A stretch of DNA of 64,000 bases from an uncultured Erythrobacter sp. (lineage in GTDB: Bacteria > Pseudomonadota > Alphaproteobacteria > Sphingomonadales > Sphingomonadaceae): assembly GCA_947502815.1 (NCBI GenBank), contig CANNBH010000001.1:744001-808000 (forward strand). The letters run 5' to 3'. A program made the position numbers and the translations under genes. Shown here piece by piece: positions 42,169 to 51,407 of the stretch. The notes beneath the pieces are model-generated. The model was not told the DNA's origin, ran no database searches, and saw only the letters and a list, made by a program, of their open reading frames with translations. How positions within the stretch are numbered: the stretch's first letter is position 1; each line of letters opens with the position of its first letter.

Positions 42169-42917
42169 TGGGCATTGAAACTCATATCAAAGACCGGATT
42201 GCAGAGATCGTTTTCAACGTTCCGCCGGTCAACGCATTCGACAGCGAAACATGGATGTCGATCCCCGGCATTGTCAAAGAGGCAGCGCGCAATCCCGAAG
42301 TGAACAGCATCCTTATTCGCGCCGAAGGAAAAGGGTTTTGCGGCGGGGTTGATATCAAGGAAATGCAAGCGCACCCCGAGCGCATCACGATCCTAAACCG
42401 CGGCAATTACCTGACCTTTAAGGCGATCCGCGATGCCGAGATTCCGGTCATCGTTGCGGCCCACAAATTCGTGATTGGCGGAGGTATCGGGATTTGCGGT
42501 GCATCGGACAGCATTATCGCTGCGGATGACGCGTATTTCTCCCTTCCCGAAGTTGATCGCGGTGCAATGGGCGGGGCGAGCCATTTGTCGCGCATGTTGC
42601 CGCTTCACAAAGTACGCGCCGCCTTCTTTACGGGCGGCAACATCCCGGCTGAGGAAGCGTACCGGCTGGGCGCGGTCGAAAAGGTTGTGCCTCGCGCCGA
42701 TCTTGAGGCCGAAGCACGCGCTTTTTGCGAAGTGATTGCGTCCAAGAGCCGTAAAGCGCTTGTGATCGCCAAGGAGGCTCTCAATGGTCTTGAAGAGCGT
42801 GATGTTGATCGGGGTTATCGCTGGGAGCAAGGGTTCACGCTCGAGATGTACATGCACGAAGACAGCCAGAAATCGCGCGATGAATTTGTGAAAACAGGAA
42901 AAGTCGCCGAGTTCTGA
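42168..42917 (+). CDS. echA20: Enoyl-CoA hydratase-like ring C hydrolase
   Basis: This 249 aa crotonase-superfamily protein closely resembles mycobacterial EchA20: FNVPPVNAFDSETW near residue 16, ILIRAEGKGFCGGVDIKEMQ near 45, GGGIGICGASDSIIAADDAY near 100, LPEVDRGAMGGASHLSRMLP, and the end YRWEQGFTLEMYMHEDSQKS. EchA20 opens a ring of the HIP-derived CoA thioester hydrolytically. ATG at 42168 overlaps the ipdC stop and has TTGAGGGGAG ahead; the TTG one codon earlier is unlikely. Confidence 0.88.
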   Translation: MGIETHIKDRIAEIVFNVPPVNAFDSETWMSIPGIVKEAARNPEVNSILIRAEGKGFCGGVDIKEMQAHPERITILNRGNYLTFKAIRDAEIPVIVAAHKFVIGGGIGICGASDSIIAADDAYFSLPEVDRGAMGGASHLSRMLPLHKVRAAFFTGGNIPAEEAYRLGAVEKVVPRADLEAEARAFCEVIASKSRKALVIAKEALNGLEERDVDRGYRWEQGFTLEMYMHEDSQKSRDEFVKTGKVAEF

Positions 42918-42919
42918 TC

Positions 42920-44083
42920 ATGCAGCTCCAATACACAGAAAAGCAACAGGCATTCCGGCAGGAAATCCGCGAATGGCTCGCCACAAACCTGCCGGAAAAG
43001 CCGCTTCTCACTCTCGAAGGTGAAGAGGGCTATCACCAGCATGTTGCGTGGGAGCGCAAGCTGGCCGAGGGCAATTGGGGCATGGTCACATGGCCTCAGC
43101 AGTACGGCGGGCGCGGCCTCGACCTTATCGAATGGCTGATCTTTGAAGAGGAATATTGGGGCGCGGGTTCCCCGCTTCGGGTCAATCAGAACGGTATTTT
43201 TCTGCTTGGTCCCACAATCATGGAATATGGGACGGACGAGCAAAGAGAACGCTTTCTGACACCTATGGCCGCGGGCGAGAAAATCTGGGCGCAGGCCTGG
43301 TCAGAACCCGGCGCGGGCAGCGATATGGCCGCGATCAAAACAACCGCTATCAGAGACGGTGACCACTACGTCATTAATGGCCAAAAGACATGGTCAAGCC
43401 GTGCAAGCTTTGCGGATTGGGGCTTTGGCCTTTTTCGTACCGAGGATGGCAGCGAGCGGCACAGGGGTCTTTCCTTCGTGCTGTTCGATCTCAATACGCC
43501 GGGCGTAACACGCCGCCCAATCCGGCAGTTGCATGGCAATCCGGGCTTTGCTGAGCTCTTCTTCGACGATGTTCGCGTTCCGGTCGCCAATCGCCTTGCA
43601 GGGGAAGGCGAAGGCTGGAAAGTCGCCATGGCAACTGCCGGGTTTGAGCGGGGCCTGATGCTCCGCTCACCCGGTCGTTTTCAAGCAGCGGCCAAACGTC
43701 TGGTCGAACTGTTCCGTCGTCACGAAAGTGACGCGGCTCCGTCTGCACGCGAAGCTGTGGCAAAGGCCTGGATGGATACACAGGCCTACGCCTACAACAC
43801 CTATACCGTCGCCGCGAACATCATGGCGGGCGGCAGTATCGGGGCAGAGGCTAGCCTCAACAAGATATTCTGGTCAGAACTTGATCGCAGCATGCACCGC
43901 ACCGCGATGCAATTGCTCGGAGCCGCCGCCGAACTCCAGCATTTCGCGGATCGAAGCGCGAATGACTGGCTCGAGGGATATATCTTCTCGCTATCCGGCC
44001 CGATCTACGCCGGTTCCAATGAAGTCCAGCGCAATATCACGGCAGAGCGCCTGCTTGGCATGCCGCGCGTTGGCAAAGGGTAG
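42920..44083 (+). CDS. Acyl-CoA dehydrogenase, HIP pathway (FadE30-33 type), pair 1 large subunit
   Basis: This is a 387 aa acyl-CoA dehydrogenase. The FAD-binding segments are IWAQAWSEPGAGSDMAAIKT near residue 115 and the C-terminal SGPIYAGSNEVQRNITAERL near 362. In short- and medium-chain enzymes the catalytic glutamate sits in IYEG; here that position is alanine, as in several steroid-type subunits whose base lies elsewhere. Together with the shorter subunit 9 bases downstream it probably forms an alpha2beta2 heterotetramer, as known for FadE26-27 and FadE28-29. It follows echA20 by two bases. Confidence 0.83.
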   Translation: MQLQYTEKQQAFRQEIREWLATNLPEKPLLTLEGEEGYHQHVAWERKLAEGNWGMVTWPQQYGGRGLDLIEWLIFEEEYWGAGSPLRVNQNGIFLLGPTIMEYGTDEQRERFLTPMAAGEKIWAQAWSEPGAGSDMAAIKTTAIRDGDHYVINGQKTWSSRASFADWGFGLFRTEDGSERHRGLSFVLFDLNTPGVTRRPIRQLHGNPGFAELFFDDVRVPVANRLAGEGEGWKVAMATAGFERGLMLRSPGRFQAAAKRLVELFRRHESDAAPSAREAVAKAWMDTQAYAYNTYTVAANIMAGGSIGAEASLNKIFWSELDRSMHRTAMQLLGAAAELQHFADRSANDWLEGYIFSLSGPIYAGSNEVQRNITAERLLGMPRVGKG

Positions 44084-44092
44084 AGGCGGACA

Positions 44093-45025
44093 ATGGATTT
44101 CCTGATTGCATCAGAGCGTCTTGAACTTGCGGAAGCTGTTCGCAACTTCTTTTCGGGCAAACATGGCCCAGATGTGCTGCGACGTCTCGATGCCCAAGAC
44201 AATCGCGATCCCACCATCTGGCAAAGTGTGGTCGAAATGGGACTACCAGGGTTGCTGGTTCCAGAAGAACATGGCGGTCTTGGCATGGGGTTGGTCGACG
44301 CGGTTCTCATCGCGCGTGAATGCGGGCGAGCTTGCCTTGCAGAGCCGCTGGTTGAGAGCGCTTTCGTGATGGTTCCGTGGCTGAACGCGCAAGGTGAGCA
44401 AAGCGAGCTTTCGGCGATTGCTACAGGAGAGACGCGGCCTGTTCCGCAGCATAAAGTAAACGGTTGGGTGGCTGATGGAGACGGCGCTGCGCTTGATAGC
44501 GTTGATCCTTTGCGCAACCTTTCGGCGCTGCCGGACAATGCCAGCGATGATCCGCATTTGCTGAACCTTGGCGCGCTCATGGCGTCCGCGCAGCTTGTCG
44601 GGTTGGCAGAAGCCATGTTGGATCAGGCCGTCGAATATTCAAAAATTCGCGAGCAATTTGGTCAACCGGTCGGCGGCTTTCAGGCGATCAAGCACAAGCT
44701 CGCCGATGTAGCGGTCGCGCTGGAATTCGCGCGGCCTGTTCTGTGGAGAGCCGCGCAAGCACTCGAGGACGATCCAGCCTCGGCATCGCTCCATGTCAGT
44801 CATGCCAAAATTGCAGCCTCAGATTCGGCTTATCTGTCCGGAGAAAGCGCGATCCAAGTGCACGGCGCGATGGGATACACATACGAGGTCGATCTGCACT
44901 TCTGGATGAAGCGGGCATGGGCTCTGAGCGGTGCATGGGGCAGCCGCGGATTTCATGCACGCCGGGTGGACGATGCGATCATTGGCGGCGATCAGATGAT
45001 TGGCCCGCAACACACTTTCGCTTGA
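44093..45025 (+). CDS. Acyl-CoA dehydrogenase, pair 1 small subunit
   Basis: This short acyl-CoA dehydrogenase-fold protein (310 aa, against about 380 for a standard subunit) has VVEMGLPGLLVPEEHGGLGM near residue 45 and FGQPVGGFQAIKHKLADVAV near 190. The C-terminal IQVHGAMGYTYEVDLHFWMK is near 260. The middle FAD-binding strand region is reduced, typical of the partner subunit in heterotetrameric steroid acyl-CoA dehydrogenases. It lies between its large subunit and fadA6. Confidence 0.82.
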   Translation: MDFLIASERLELAEAVRNFFSGKHGPDVLRRLDAQDNRDPTIWQSVVEMGLPGLLVPEEHGGLGMGLVDAVLIARECGRACLAEPLVESAFVMVPWLNAQGEQSELSAIATGETRPVPQHKVNGWVADGDGAALDSVDPLRNLSALPDNASDDPHLLNLGALMASAQLVGLAEAMLDQAVEYSKIREQFGQPVGGFQAIKHKLADVAVALEFARPVLWRAAQALEDDPASASLHVSHAKIAASDSAYLSGESAIQVHGAMGYTYEVDLHFWMKRAWALSGAWGSRGFHARRVDDAIIGGDQMIGPQHTFA

Positions 45026-45037
45026 GGAATTAGATTG

Positions 45038-46189
45038 ATGGCCGAAGCCTACATCATTGATGCCGTTCGCAGCCCGATGGGGCGCAAAAAAGGCTCACTG
45101 GCAAGTATCCACCCCGCCGATCTTGCAGCGCATCCCATTAGGGAACTGTTCGCACGGAACGACGTCGATCCGGGTGCGGTCGATGATTGCGTATGGGGGT
45201 GCTGCGACACGATTGGTCCGCAGGCTGGCGATATTGGCCGGACGGCATGGCTGGTTGCGGGGCTTCCACAGCACGTTCCTGGAACGACCGTTGACCGGCA
45301 ATGCGGCTCTTCACAACAGGCCGTCCACTTTGCTGCTCAAGGTGCAATGAGCGGGACGCAAGACTTGATTGTTGCAGGCGGCTCTCAGGCGATGAACGCC
45401 ATTCCGATCTCAGCTGCGATGTTTGCTGGCCAACCCTACGGCTTTGACAATCCGTTCAACACTTCTCCTGGTTGGGTTGAGCGATATGGCGACGGTCTTC
45501 TCAATCAGATCGCGTCTGCGCAAATGATCGCGGACAAATGGGAAATCAGCCGCGAGGCGATGGAAGAGTTCGCCTGCGCGTCCCATGCACGAGCACAAGA
45601 AACGACGCAAAGCGGGGGATTCGCCCGCGAAATCGCTGCGCTTGAGGAGTTGGAGCAGGACGAAACAATCCGTGCAGGGACCACGCTCGAAGGGCTCGCC
45701 GCTCTCAATCCTGTTGGCGGTGAGGGCACGATTACAGCTGGCGTGGCCAGCCAGAACTGCGACGGCTCTGCTGCATTGCTGCTCGCCAGCGAACAGGCCG
45801 TGAAGGATCATGGGCTCAAACCGCGCGCGCGCATCCACCACCTGACTGTGCGCGCAGACGATCCGGTGTGGATGCTCACTGCACCTATTCCTGCAACGCG
45901 TCATGCTTTTGAGAAAACGGGACTTAGCGTCGATGATATTGACTTGTTTGAATGCAATGAAGCCTTTGCCAGCGTGCCGATGGCTTGGATGAAAGAGCTT
46001 GGCATTCCGCATGAGAAAGTGAACGTGCGCGGCGGGGCGATTGCGCTTGGCCACCCACTCGGCGGGACGGGCGCGCGTCTTATGACAACATTGCTCCATG
46101 CACTTGAGGACACGGGCGGGCGCTATGGCCTGCAAACGATGTGCGAAGGCGGCGGCCAGGCCAATGTGACGATTATCGAGCGGCTGTGA
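45038..46189 (+). CDS. fadA6: Thiolase of HIP degradation
   Basis: This 383 aa acetyl-CoA acyltransferase closely resembles FadA6: AYIIDAVRSPMGRKKGSLAS at the start, the nucleophile in TVDRQCGSSQQAVHFAAQGA (C89), NVRGGAIALGHPLGGTGARL with the catalytic histidine, and the end GLQTMCEGGGQANVTIIERL with the second cysteine. ATG at 45038, with GAGGA upstream, is preferred to TTG at 45035. It performs a beta-ketothiolytic cleavage late in C/D-ring degradation. Its stop overlaps the following gene (TGATG). Confidence 0.9.
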   Translation: MAEAYIIDAVRSPMGRKKGSLASIHPADLAAHPIRELFARNDVDPGAVDDCVWGCCDTIGPQAGDIGRTAWLVAGLPQHVPGTTVDRQCGSSQQAVHFAAQGAMSGTQDLIVAGGSQAMNAIPISAAMFAGQPYGFDNPFNTSPGWVERYGDGLLNQIASAQMIADKWEISREAMEEFACASHARAQETTQSGGFAREIAALEELEQDETIRAGTTLEGLAALNPVGGEGTITAGVASQNCDGSAALLLASEQAVKDHGLKPRARIHHLTVRADDPVWMLTAPIPATRHAFEKTGLSVDDIDLFECNEAFASVPMAWMKELGIPHEKVNVRGGAIALGHPLGGTGARLMTTLLHALEDTGGRYGLQTMCEGGGQANVTIIERL

Positions 46190-46656
46190 TGTCTAGCGCC
46201 GCCCTTGAGATGCCTGCGCTGCTGGCGCGCTATGCCGACGTTTTTGATGAGGGCGATTTTTCGGGCGCGGCGCGGTTGTTTGAAGGCGGCTGCGTGGCGG
46301 TCGAGGGGCGCGAAATATCTGGCGCGGACAACATCGCTGCGATGTGGGCTTCCTTCGTTCGTATCTATGAGGATGGAACGTCGCGCACACGGCACCTCGT
46401 CACCAATCTGGCAATTACCATTTCGGATGAGGGTGAGCACGCTCAATGCCGCTCGCAATGGACGGTGTTCCAGCAAGTCCCCGCAGAAAAGCTCAAGCTG
46501 GTGGGTACTGGTCGGTATGACGATTGGTTTTGCTATGATGGCGGGGCTTGGAGCCTTGCCCGGCGCAATTACGCTTCGGTTGATTTCTGGGGCGATGCCT
46601 CAGGCCATTTGAAAAACTTCGACACAAACAAGGATCAATCCAATGGGAATCTGTGA
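46189..46656 (+). CDS. SnoaL/NTF2-like protein of the HIP operon
   Basis: This 155 aa NTF2-fold protein has LLARYADVFDEGDFSGAARL near residue 12, TRHLVTNLAITISDEGEHAQ near 75, GRYDDWFCYDGGAWSLARRN near 115. The start at 46189 overlaps the thiolase stop. Proteins of this fold in steroid clusters include hydratases and dehydratases of CoA or free steroids. No ketosteroid isomerase triad is evident here, unlike the separate isomerase gene at 51022. The 3' end overlaps the following SDR by 14 bases. Confidence 0.75.
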   Translation: MSSAALEMPALLARYADVFDEGDFSGAARLFEGGCVAVEGREISGADNIAAMWASFVRIYEDGTSRTRHLVTNLAITISDEGEHAQCRSQWTVFQQVPAEKLKLVGTGRYDDWFCYDGGAWSLARRNYASVDFWGDASGHLKNFDTNKDQSNGNL

Positions 46657-47545
46657 CGGACGCACGGTCATCGTTACCGGTGCAGCGCGAGGATTGGGCC
46701 GCGCTTATGCGCTTGGCTTTGCCGCAGAGGGCGCCAATGTCGTGGTCAACGATATCGGCACGTCTTTGGGCGGCGAAGGCCGCGATACCAGCGCCGCAGA
46801 CGGCGTGGTTGAAGAGATTAAGGCGGCGGGCGGACAGGCCATTGCCGATTATGAGGACGTAACCGATTGGGACGCGGCGAAACGCATTGTGGACGCTGCG
46901 ATTGAGACTTTCGGTGACCTGCATGTTGTGGTCAACAATGCCGGCATCGTGCGTGACCGTATGTTTGTTTCTGCCTCGATGGAGGAATGGGATGCGACCA
47001 TGCATGTCCATCTGCGCGGCCATTTCTGCATCGCTCGCCATGCCGTCAACTATTGGCGTGCGAAGCAAAAGGACGGGCAGAACCCCGATGCCCGCATCAT
47101 CAACACCACCAGCGGGGCCGGGCTTCAAGGTTCTATTGCTCAGGCAGCGTATTCGACCGCGAAAGGCGGTATTGCCTCTCTGACGTTGGTGCAGGCGGCG
47201 GAATTGGGCCGTTATGGCATCACTTCCAATGCGCTTGCGCCCTCGGCGCGAACCCGCATGACCGAGCAGGCCTTTGCGGACAAGATGGCGACGGAAGGCG
47301 AGGCTTTCGATGTGATGGACCCCGCCAATATCGCTCCCACCGTCGTCTGGCTGGGCAGTGGCGGGAGTTCCGATGTCACTGGATGCGTGTTTGAGCTCGA
47401 AGGCGGGAAAATCATGCTCGAAGATGGCTGGCGCGAGGGTCCGGTTATCGACAAAGGCGCGCGCTGGGACTCTGCTGATGTCGGAAGCGCAGTCGAAAAA
47501 TTGCTTCAACAGCGCGCTGAGCCGCGCAAAGTTTGGGGAACCTGA
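46643..47545 (+). CDS. SDR of the 17beta-HSD4 (MFE-2) type
   Basis: This 300 aa SDR has TGAARGLGRAYALGFAAEGA near residue 12, VNDIGTSLGGEGRD, VVVNNAGIVRDRMF near 93, the catalytic YSTAKGG near 170, and an extended C-terminus (FELEGGKIMLEDGWREGPVI). The long insert after the second strand and the tail match the dehydrogenase part of multifunctional enzyme 2, as in mycobacterial Hsd4A-like proteins. It probably oxidises a 3-hydroxyacyl-CoA. It overlaps the preceding SnoaL gene and is followed one base later by an acyl-CoA dehydrogenase gene. Confidence 0.83.
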   Translation: MGICDGRTVIVTGAARGLGRAYALGFAAEGANVVVNDIGTSLGGEGRDTSAADGVVEEIKAAGGQAIADYEDVTDWDAAKRIVDAAIETFGDLHVVVNNAGIVRDRMFVSASMEEWDATMHVHLRGHFCIARHAVNYWRAKQKDGQNPDARIINTTSGAGLQGSIAQAAYSTAKGGIASLTLVQAAELGRYGITSNALAPSARTRMTEQAFADKMATEGEAFDVMDPANIAPTVVWLGSGGSSDVTGCVFELEGGKIMLEDGWREGPVIDKGARWDSADVGSAVEKLLQQRAEPRKVWGT

Positions 47546-47546
47546 T

Positions 47547-48602
47547 ATGGATTTCGCTTTCACCGACGAACAGAATATGATCGCCGAAACCGCGCAGGGC
47601 TTTTTTGCGGAGAACGCGACAAGTGAGCGCACCCGCAAGGCGATGGCCGCAAACGGGATCGACCGCGCACTATACCGCAGTTTCTGCGAAGAGCTCGCCC
47701 TTGGCGGTGTGCTGGTTCCAGAGGAATTGGGCGGCGTTGGTCTTGGTCATGTGGAAATGGCGATCGTTGCAGAGGCGGCGGGCTGCAATGTGGCTGCGCT
47801 TCCCCTTTTGAACCTCAATATCTGCACAGCAATGATTGCGGCGGGCGGATCGGATGCGCAAAAGATTGAATTGCTGCCCGCACTGCTTTCTGGCGAGAAG
47901 TTATATGCGGCCGCTGGCAATGATACGATCGCATTTGACGGGAATACGCTGAACGGGACGTTCGATTTTGTCACCCATGGTGGCTGCGCGAATGTGTTTA
48001 TTCTGGCTCACCCCCAGCAGGCATGGATTGTCGAAGCCGGCGCGCCCGGTGTCACAGTGACGGCGCATACATCGATGGACCAGACCCGCCCGCTTGCGAC
48101 TGTCCGTTTGGAGAACGTCACCGGAGAGCCTCTCGCAGACGCAAAGTCGGCTATCGCGGCAAGCCAGTCTGCCGCTTGGATAACGCTCGCAGCAGAAGCA
48201 TTGGGCGGGGCACAAGCCTGTCTTGATCGCACGGTCGCTTATGCCAATGAGCGCGTGCAATTTGGTCGTTCGATCGGGTCTTTTCAGGCTTACAAACACC
48301 GTTTGGCCGACATGATGATCGAGATCGAGCAGGCGCGCAGCGCGGTCTATTGGGCCGCTTGCGCAACCGATGAACAGAGTGACGACCCGCAGCTCGCGCT
48401 GCATGCAGCCAAAGCGTTTTGTGCCGATACATTCTTCAAATGCGCCAGCGATATGATCCAGCTACACGGCGGGATTGGCTTCACGTGGGAGCACGATGCG
48501 CACATCTTCTTCAAGCGCGCCCGCTCGATCCAGACACTGCTTCACGACGGCAACTTTCACCGCGAACAGATTGCCACTCAAATCCTTGGCAAAGCCGCAT
48601 GA
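47547..48602 (+). CDS. Acyl-CoA dehydrogenase, pair 2 small subunit
   Basis: This is a 351 aa acyl-CoA dehydrogenase-fold subunit. ATG at 47547 directly follows the SDR stop; a much earlier in-frame start would lie inside the SDR. It has MDFAFTDEQNMIAETAQGFF at the start, GGVLVPEELGGVGLGHVEMA near 52, FGRSIGSFQAYKHRLADMMI near 235, and IQLHGGIGFTWEHDAHIFFK near 305. Its length and the reduced central domain fit the minor subunit of a heterotetramer with the next gene, to which it is coupled by an ATGA overlap. Confidence 0.82.
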   Translation: MDFAFTDEQNMIAETAQGFFAENATSERTRKAMAANGIDRALYRSFCEELALGGVLVPEELGGVGLGHVEMAIVAEAAGCNVAALPLLNLNICTAMIAAGGSDAQKIELLPALLSGEKLYAAAGNDTIAFDGNTLNGTFDFVTHGGCANVFILAHPQQAWIVEAGAPGVTVTAHTSMDQTRPLATVRLENVTGEPLADAKSAIAASQSAAWITLAAEALGGAQACLDRTVAYANERVQFGRSIGSFQAYKHRLADMMIEIEQARSAVYWAACATDEQSDDPQLALHAAKAFCADTFFKCASDMIQLHGGIGFTWEHDAHIFFKRARSIQTLLHDGNFHREQIATQILGKAA

Positions 48603-49777
48603 AACTCGCTTTCACACAGGCTGAAGAAGATTTCCGTGCAGAAGCAGCCGATTGGTTGAACGCGCAGATTTCAGGCGAGTTTGCTGACATAAAAGGGATC
48701 ACAACGCTCACAGAAAAAGCCGAACGCCGCAAGGAATGGGAGCAACATCTGGGCGCGCACGGATGGTCCTGCATTGGTTGGCCCAAAGAATGGGGCGGGC
48801 GCGATGCGACTTTGGCCGAGCAGGTCATCTTCGCTGAAGAATATGCGCGCGCCAGGGCGCCAGGACGGGTGAACCATATCGGTGTGGAGCTTGCCGGGCC
48901 AACTCTGCTCACCTTCGGCACACAAGAGCAAAAGCAACATTTCTTGCCGGGCATTGCTGAGGGCAAGACGATCTTTTGTCAGGGGTATTCTGAACCTAAC
49001 GCCGGCTCTGATCTTTCAGCGGTTCGCACCAAGGCCCGCCTTGAAGGTGGCGAATGGGTTGTCGATGGTCAGAAGATATGGACTAGCCTTGCGCATATCT
49101 CCGACTGGATATTCGTGGTTGCCCGGTCTGAGGAAGGATCAAAAGGTCCCAAAGGTCTCACCTTCCTGATGATGGAGATCGACCAGCCCGGTATCGACAT
49201 CCGGCCGATCGAACAGATCAATGGTGATGCCGAATTTAACGAGACGTTTTTCGATGCCGCTCGCTGCCCGGAAGACAGCCTGATCGGGGCAGTTGGCGAT
49301 GGTTGGCGCGTTGCCATGGGCCTGCTCAGTTTTGAGCGCGGTGTATCAACCCTTGGTCAGCAGATGGCATTCCGCAACGAACTCGACGCAATTATTGATG
49401 CCGCCAAGGCTAATGGAGCGGCAACCGATCCTTTGATCCGTCAGCGCATTGCCAAGGCAGAAATCGGCCTTCGCCTGATGCGGTACGGGGCGCTGCGAAT
49501 GCTTTCAAACACCGATCACAGCAAGGTCGACGGCGCTGCGCTCACTTACAAAATCCAGTGGGCAAGCTGGCGGCGCAGCATTGGTGAGTTGGCCATGGAT
49601 GTTCTTGGGCAGGGCGGGGAAATCACGGATAGTGAAAACTATGAGTGGGACGCTCTACCCAACCTGTTCCTCTATTCGCGCGCCGACACGATTTATGGCG
49701 GGACAAACCAGATCCAGCGCAACCTTATCGCTGAACGCGGTTTGGGTATGCCCCGTGAACCTAGGGGTAATAAATGA
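48599..49777 (+). CDS. Acyl-CoA dehydrogenase, pair 2 large subunit
   Basis: This 392 aa acyl-CoA dehydrogenase has KLAFTQAEEDFRAEAADWLN at the start, FCQGYSEPNAGSDLSAVRTK near 128, QKIWTSLAHISDWIFVVARS near 160, and ADTIYGGTNQIQRNLIAERG near 365. ATG at 48599 overlaps the upstream stop by four bases. It resembles the FadE30-33 group of HIP clusters, and with the preceding subunit it likely dehydrogenates one of the ring-derived acyl-CoAs. A decayed amino-terminal piece of a close relative lies at 62032-62290. Confidence 0.83.
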   Translation: MKLAFTQAEEDFRAEAADWLNAQISGEFADIKGITTLTEKAERRKEWEQHLGAHGWSCIGWPKEWGGRDATLAEQVIFAEEYARARAPGRVNHIGVELAGPTLLTFGTQEQKQHFLPGIAEGKTIFCQGYSEPNAGSDLSAVRTKARLEGGEWVVDGQKIWTSLAHISDWIFVVARSEEGSKGPKGLTFLMMEIDQPGIDIRPIEQINGDAEFNETFFDAARCPEDSLIGAVGDGWRVAMGLLSFERGVSTLGQQMAFRNELDAIIDAAKANGAATDPLIRQRIAKAEIGLRLMRYGALRMLSNTDHSKVDGAALTYKIQWASWRRSIGELAMDVLGQGGEITDSENYEWDALPNLFLYSRADTIYGGTNQIQRNLIAERGLGMPREPRGNK

Positions 49778-50556
49778 CATTAACACCGCAATATCCTGAG
49801 GGGCGCAATCTCCTCAAAGGCAAGAACGTTGTTGTGACCGCTGCAGCAGGAACCGGCATAGGATATGCCGTCGCCAAACGCGCGGTTGAAGAAGGCGCGC
49901 GAGTGCTGATCTCGGATTTTCACGAGCGCAGGCTTGGTGAGGCAGCGGATCGCATTGCCGAAGAAACCGGCGGAGAGCGCCCGCTAACTGCGTTGTGCGA
50001 TGTGACCCAGCAGGATCAGGTCGATAGCCTGCGCGATGCGGCTGTTGGGGGGCTTGGTTGCGTCGATGTATTGATCAACAATGCCGGGCTGGGCGGCGAG
50101 GTTTCGGTTGTCGATATGACGGACGAGCAATGGCACCGCGTCCTTGATGTGACGCTCAATTCTGTCTTCCGCATGACCCGCGCTTTCCTGCCACACATGC
50201 AGGATCGAAAGAAGGGTGCTATCGTCAACAACGCTTCGGTGCTGGGTTGGCGCGCTCAAAAAGGGCAGGCGCATTATGCAGCGGCCAAGGCGGGTGTCAT
50301 GGCGTTTACCCGGTGTTCCGCGGTTGAGGCAGCAGCGTTTGGCGTTCGGATCAACGCGGTTGCGCCGTCCATCGCCATGCACGCTTTCCTCGCCAAAGTG
50401 ACCACGGATGAGCTGCTTGCTGAACTCTCCGCCAAGGAAGCTTTCGGACGGCCTGCGGAAGTTTGGGAAGTGGCCAATGTGATGATCTTCCTCGCCTCTG
50501 ATCTAGCGAGCTACATGACCGGAGAAGTGCTCTCTGTATCGAGCCAAAGGGCATAA
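49774..50556 (+). CDS. SDR similar to mycobacterial Rv3559c
   Basis: This 260 aa SDR strongly resembles Rv3559c of the M. tuberculosis HIP cluster: VVVTAAAGTGIGYAVAKRAV near residue 19, LISDFHERRLGEAADRIA, VLINNAGLGGEVSVVDMTDE near 93, NNASVLGWRAQKGQAHYAAA with the catalytic YAAAK near 165, and YMTGEVLSVSSQRA at the end. It presumably oxidises a hydroxyacyl-CoA from C/D-ring breakdown. It is coupled to the acyl-CoA dehydrogenase upstream (ATGA) and two bases from the MaoC gene. Confidence 0.85.
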   Translation: MTLTPQYPEGRNLLKGKNVVVTAAAGTGIGYAVAKRAVEEGARVLISDFHERRLGEAADRIAEETGGERPLTALCDVTQQDQVDSLRDAAVGGLGCVDVLINNAGLGGEVSVVDMTDEQWHRVLDVTLNSVFRMTRAFLPHMQDRKKGAIVNNASVLGWRAQKGQAHYAAAKAGVMAFTRCSAVEAAAFGVRINAVAPSIAMHAFLAKVTTDELLAELSAKEAFGRPAEVWEVANVMIFLASDLASYMTGEVLSVSSQRA

Positions 50557-50558
50557 GC

Positions 50559-51020
50559 ATGACCAAAGTGTTCAATAAACCTCAGGATTTGGTCGGGAGC
50601 GAAGGCACGACGCTTGGCCCAACACAATGGCTCTCCATTAAGCAGGACCGGGTTGACGGTTTTGCCGAGGTGACTGAGGACCGTCAGTGGATACACGTAG
50701 ACGTAGACCGCGCGAAAGAAGGTCCGTTTGGCGGCACCATTGCGCATGGCTATTTGACGATGAGCCTCGTCAACTTTTTCCTGCCGCAGTTGATCGAAGT
50801 GCAGGGCTTCTCACACGCGGTAAATATCGGCGCGGACGGCTTGCGGTTCCTTAACCCCGTAAAGGTCGGAAGCCGCATCTGCAGCACTGGCGAGATAGTC
50901 AGCGTTGAGGAGAAGAAAGGCGCATTCCAATCGGTCGTCCGCGTGACGGTAGAGATTGAAGGCTGTGACAAGCCAGCCTGCGTCGTCGACACGATCAGCC
51001 GCTATTATCCGGAGAGCTGA
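50559..51020 (+). CDS. MaoC-like (R)-specific enoyl-CoA hydratase
   Basis: This 153 aa single hot-dog protein carries the hydratase 2 motif region FAEVTEDRQWIHVDVDRAKE followed by GPFGGTIAHGYLTMSL, placing the catalytic aspartate/histidine pair near residues 40-45 and the histidine of IAHGY near 65. It would hydrate an enoyl-CoA in side-chain or ring beta-oxidation. A single domain implies a homodimer. It sits between the Rv3559c-like SDR and the ketosteroid isomerase with one- and two-base gaps. Confidence 0.83.
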   Translation: MTKVFNKPQDLVGSEGTTLGPTQWLSIKQDRVDGFAEVTEDRQWIHVDVDRAKEGPFGGTIAHGYLTMSLVNFFLPQLIEVQGFSHAVNIGADGLRFLNPVKVGSRICSTGEIVSVEEKKGAFQSVVRVTVEIEGCDKPACVVDTISRYYPES

Positions 51021-51021
51021 G

Positions 51022-51402
51022 ATGCCTGATTTCGCACAGATGGACGCGAGCGTTCGCAGCTATGTCGATAGCTACAATCGTTCTGATTTGGCTGGCATTG
51101 TTGACCTATTCGCGCCCGATGCCACGGTTGAAGACCCTGTCGGATCACCCCTCAAAAAAGGGCACGAAGAGATCAGTGCATTCTTTCATGCTGGAATTGA
51201 GATGGGGGCTAAACTCACTCTTGATGGACCGGTCAGATGTGTCGCCGATCATGCCGCTTTCGCGTTTCATGTGACGCTTGATTGGGAAGGGCAGCAAACG
51301 CGGATTGATGTGATCGACGTGTTCAAATTCGATGACACGGGAAAGGTCGCCGAAATGCGCGCCTTCTTTGGTCCCGAAAATATGGGCTCTGCAAAAGGAT
51401 AA
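51022..51402 (+). CDS. ksi: Delta5-3-ketosteroid isomerase
   Basis: This 126 aa NTF2-fold protein matches Comamonas testosteroni ketosteroid isomerase closely. Counting from the chosen ATG at 51022, the catalytic set falls at exactly the classical positions: Y14 in [10 protein letters not shown]38 in [10 protein letters not shown] and D99 in [20 protein letters not shown] and [10 protein letters not shown] are also close to that enzyme. It shifts a Delta5 double bond to Delta4 in 3-ketosteroids. Its place inside the HIP operon directly supports a steroid substrate for the cluster. Confidence 0.9.
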   Translation: MPDFAQMDASVRSYVDSYNRSDLAGIVDLFAPDATVEDPVGSPLKKGHEEISAFFHAGIEMGAKLTLDGPVRCVADHAAFAFHVTLDWEGQQTRIDVIDVFKFDDTGKVAEMRAFFGPENMGSAKG

Positions 51403-51407
51403 TAACA

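Noticed and set aside
8756..45195. Isolated TGCGTA or TACGCA hexamers inside genes (for example 8756, 19417, 25433, 39229, 45187)
   Set aside because: They are unpaired, lie in coding sequence and are expected by chance; only paired copies in promoter regions were kept.
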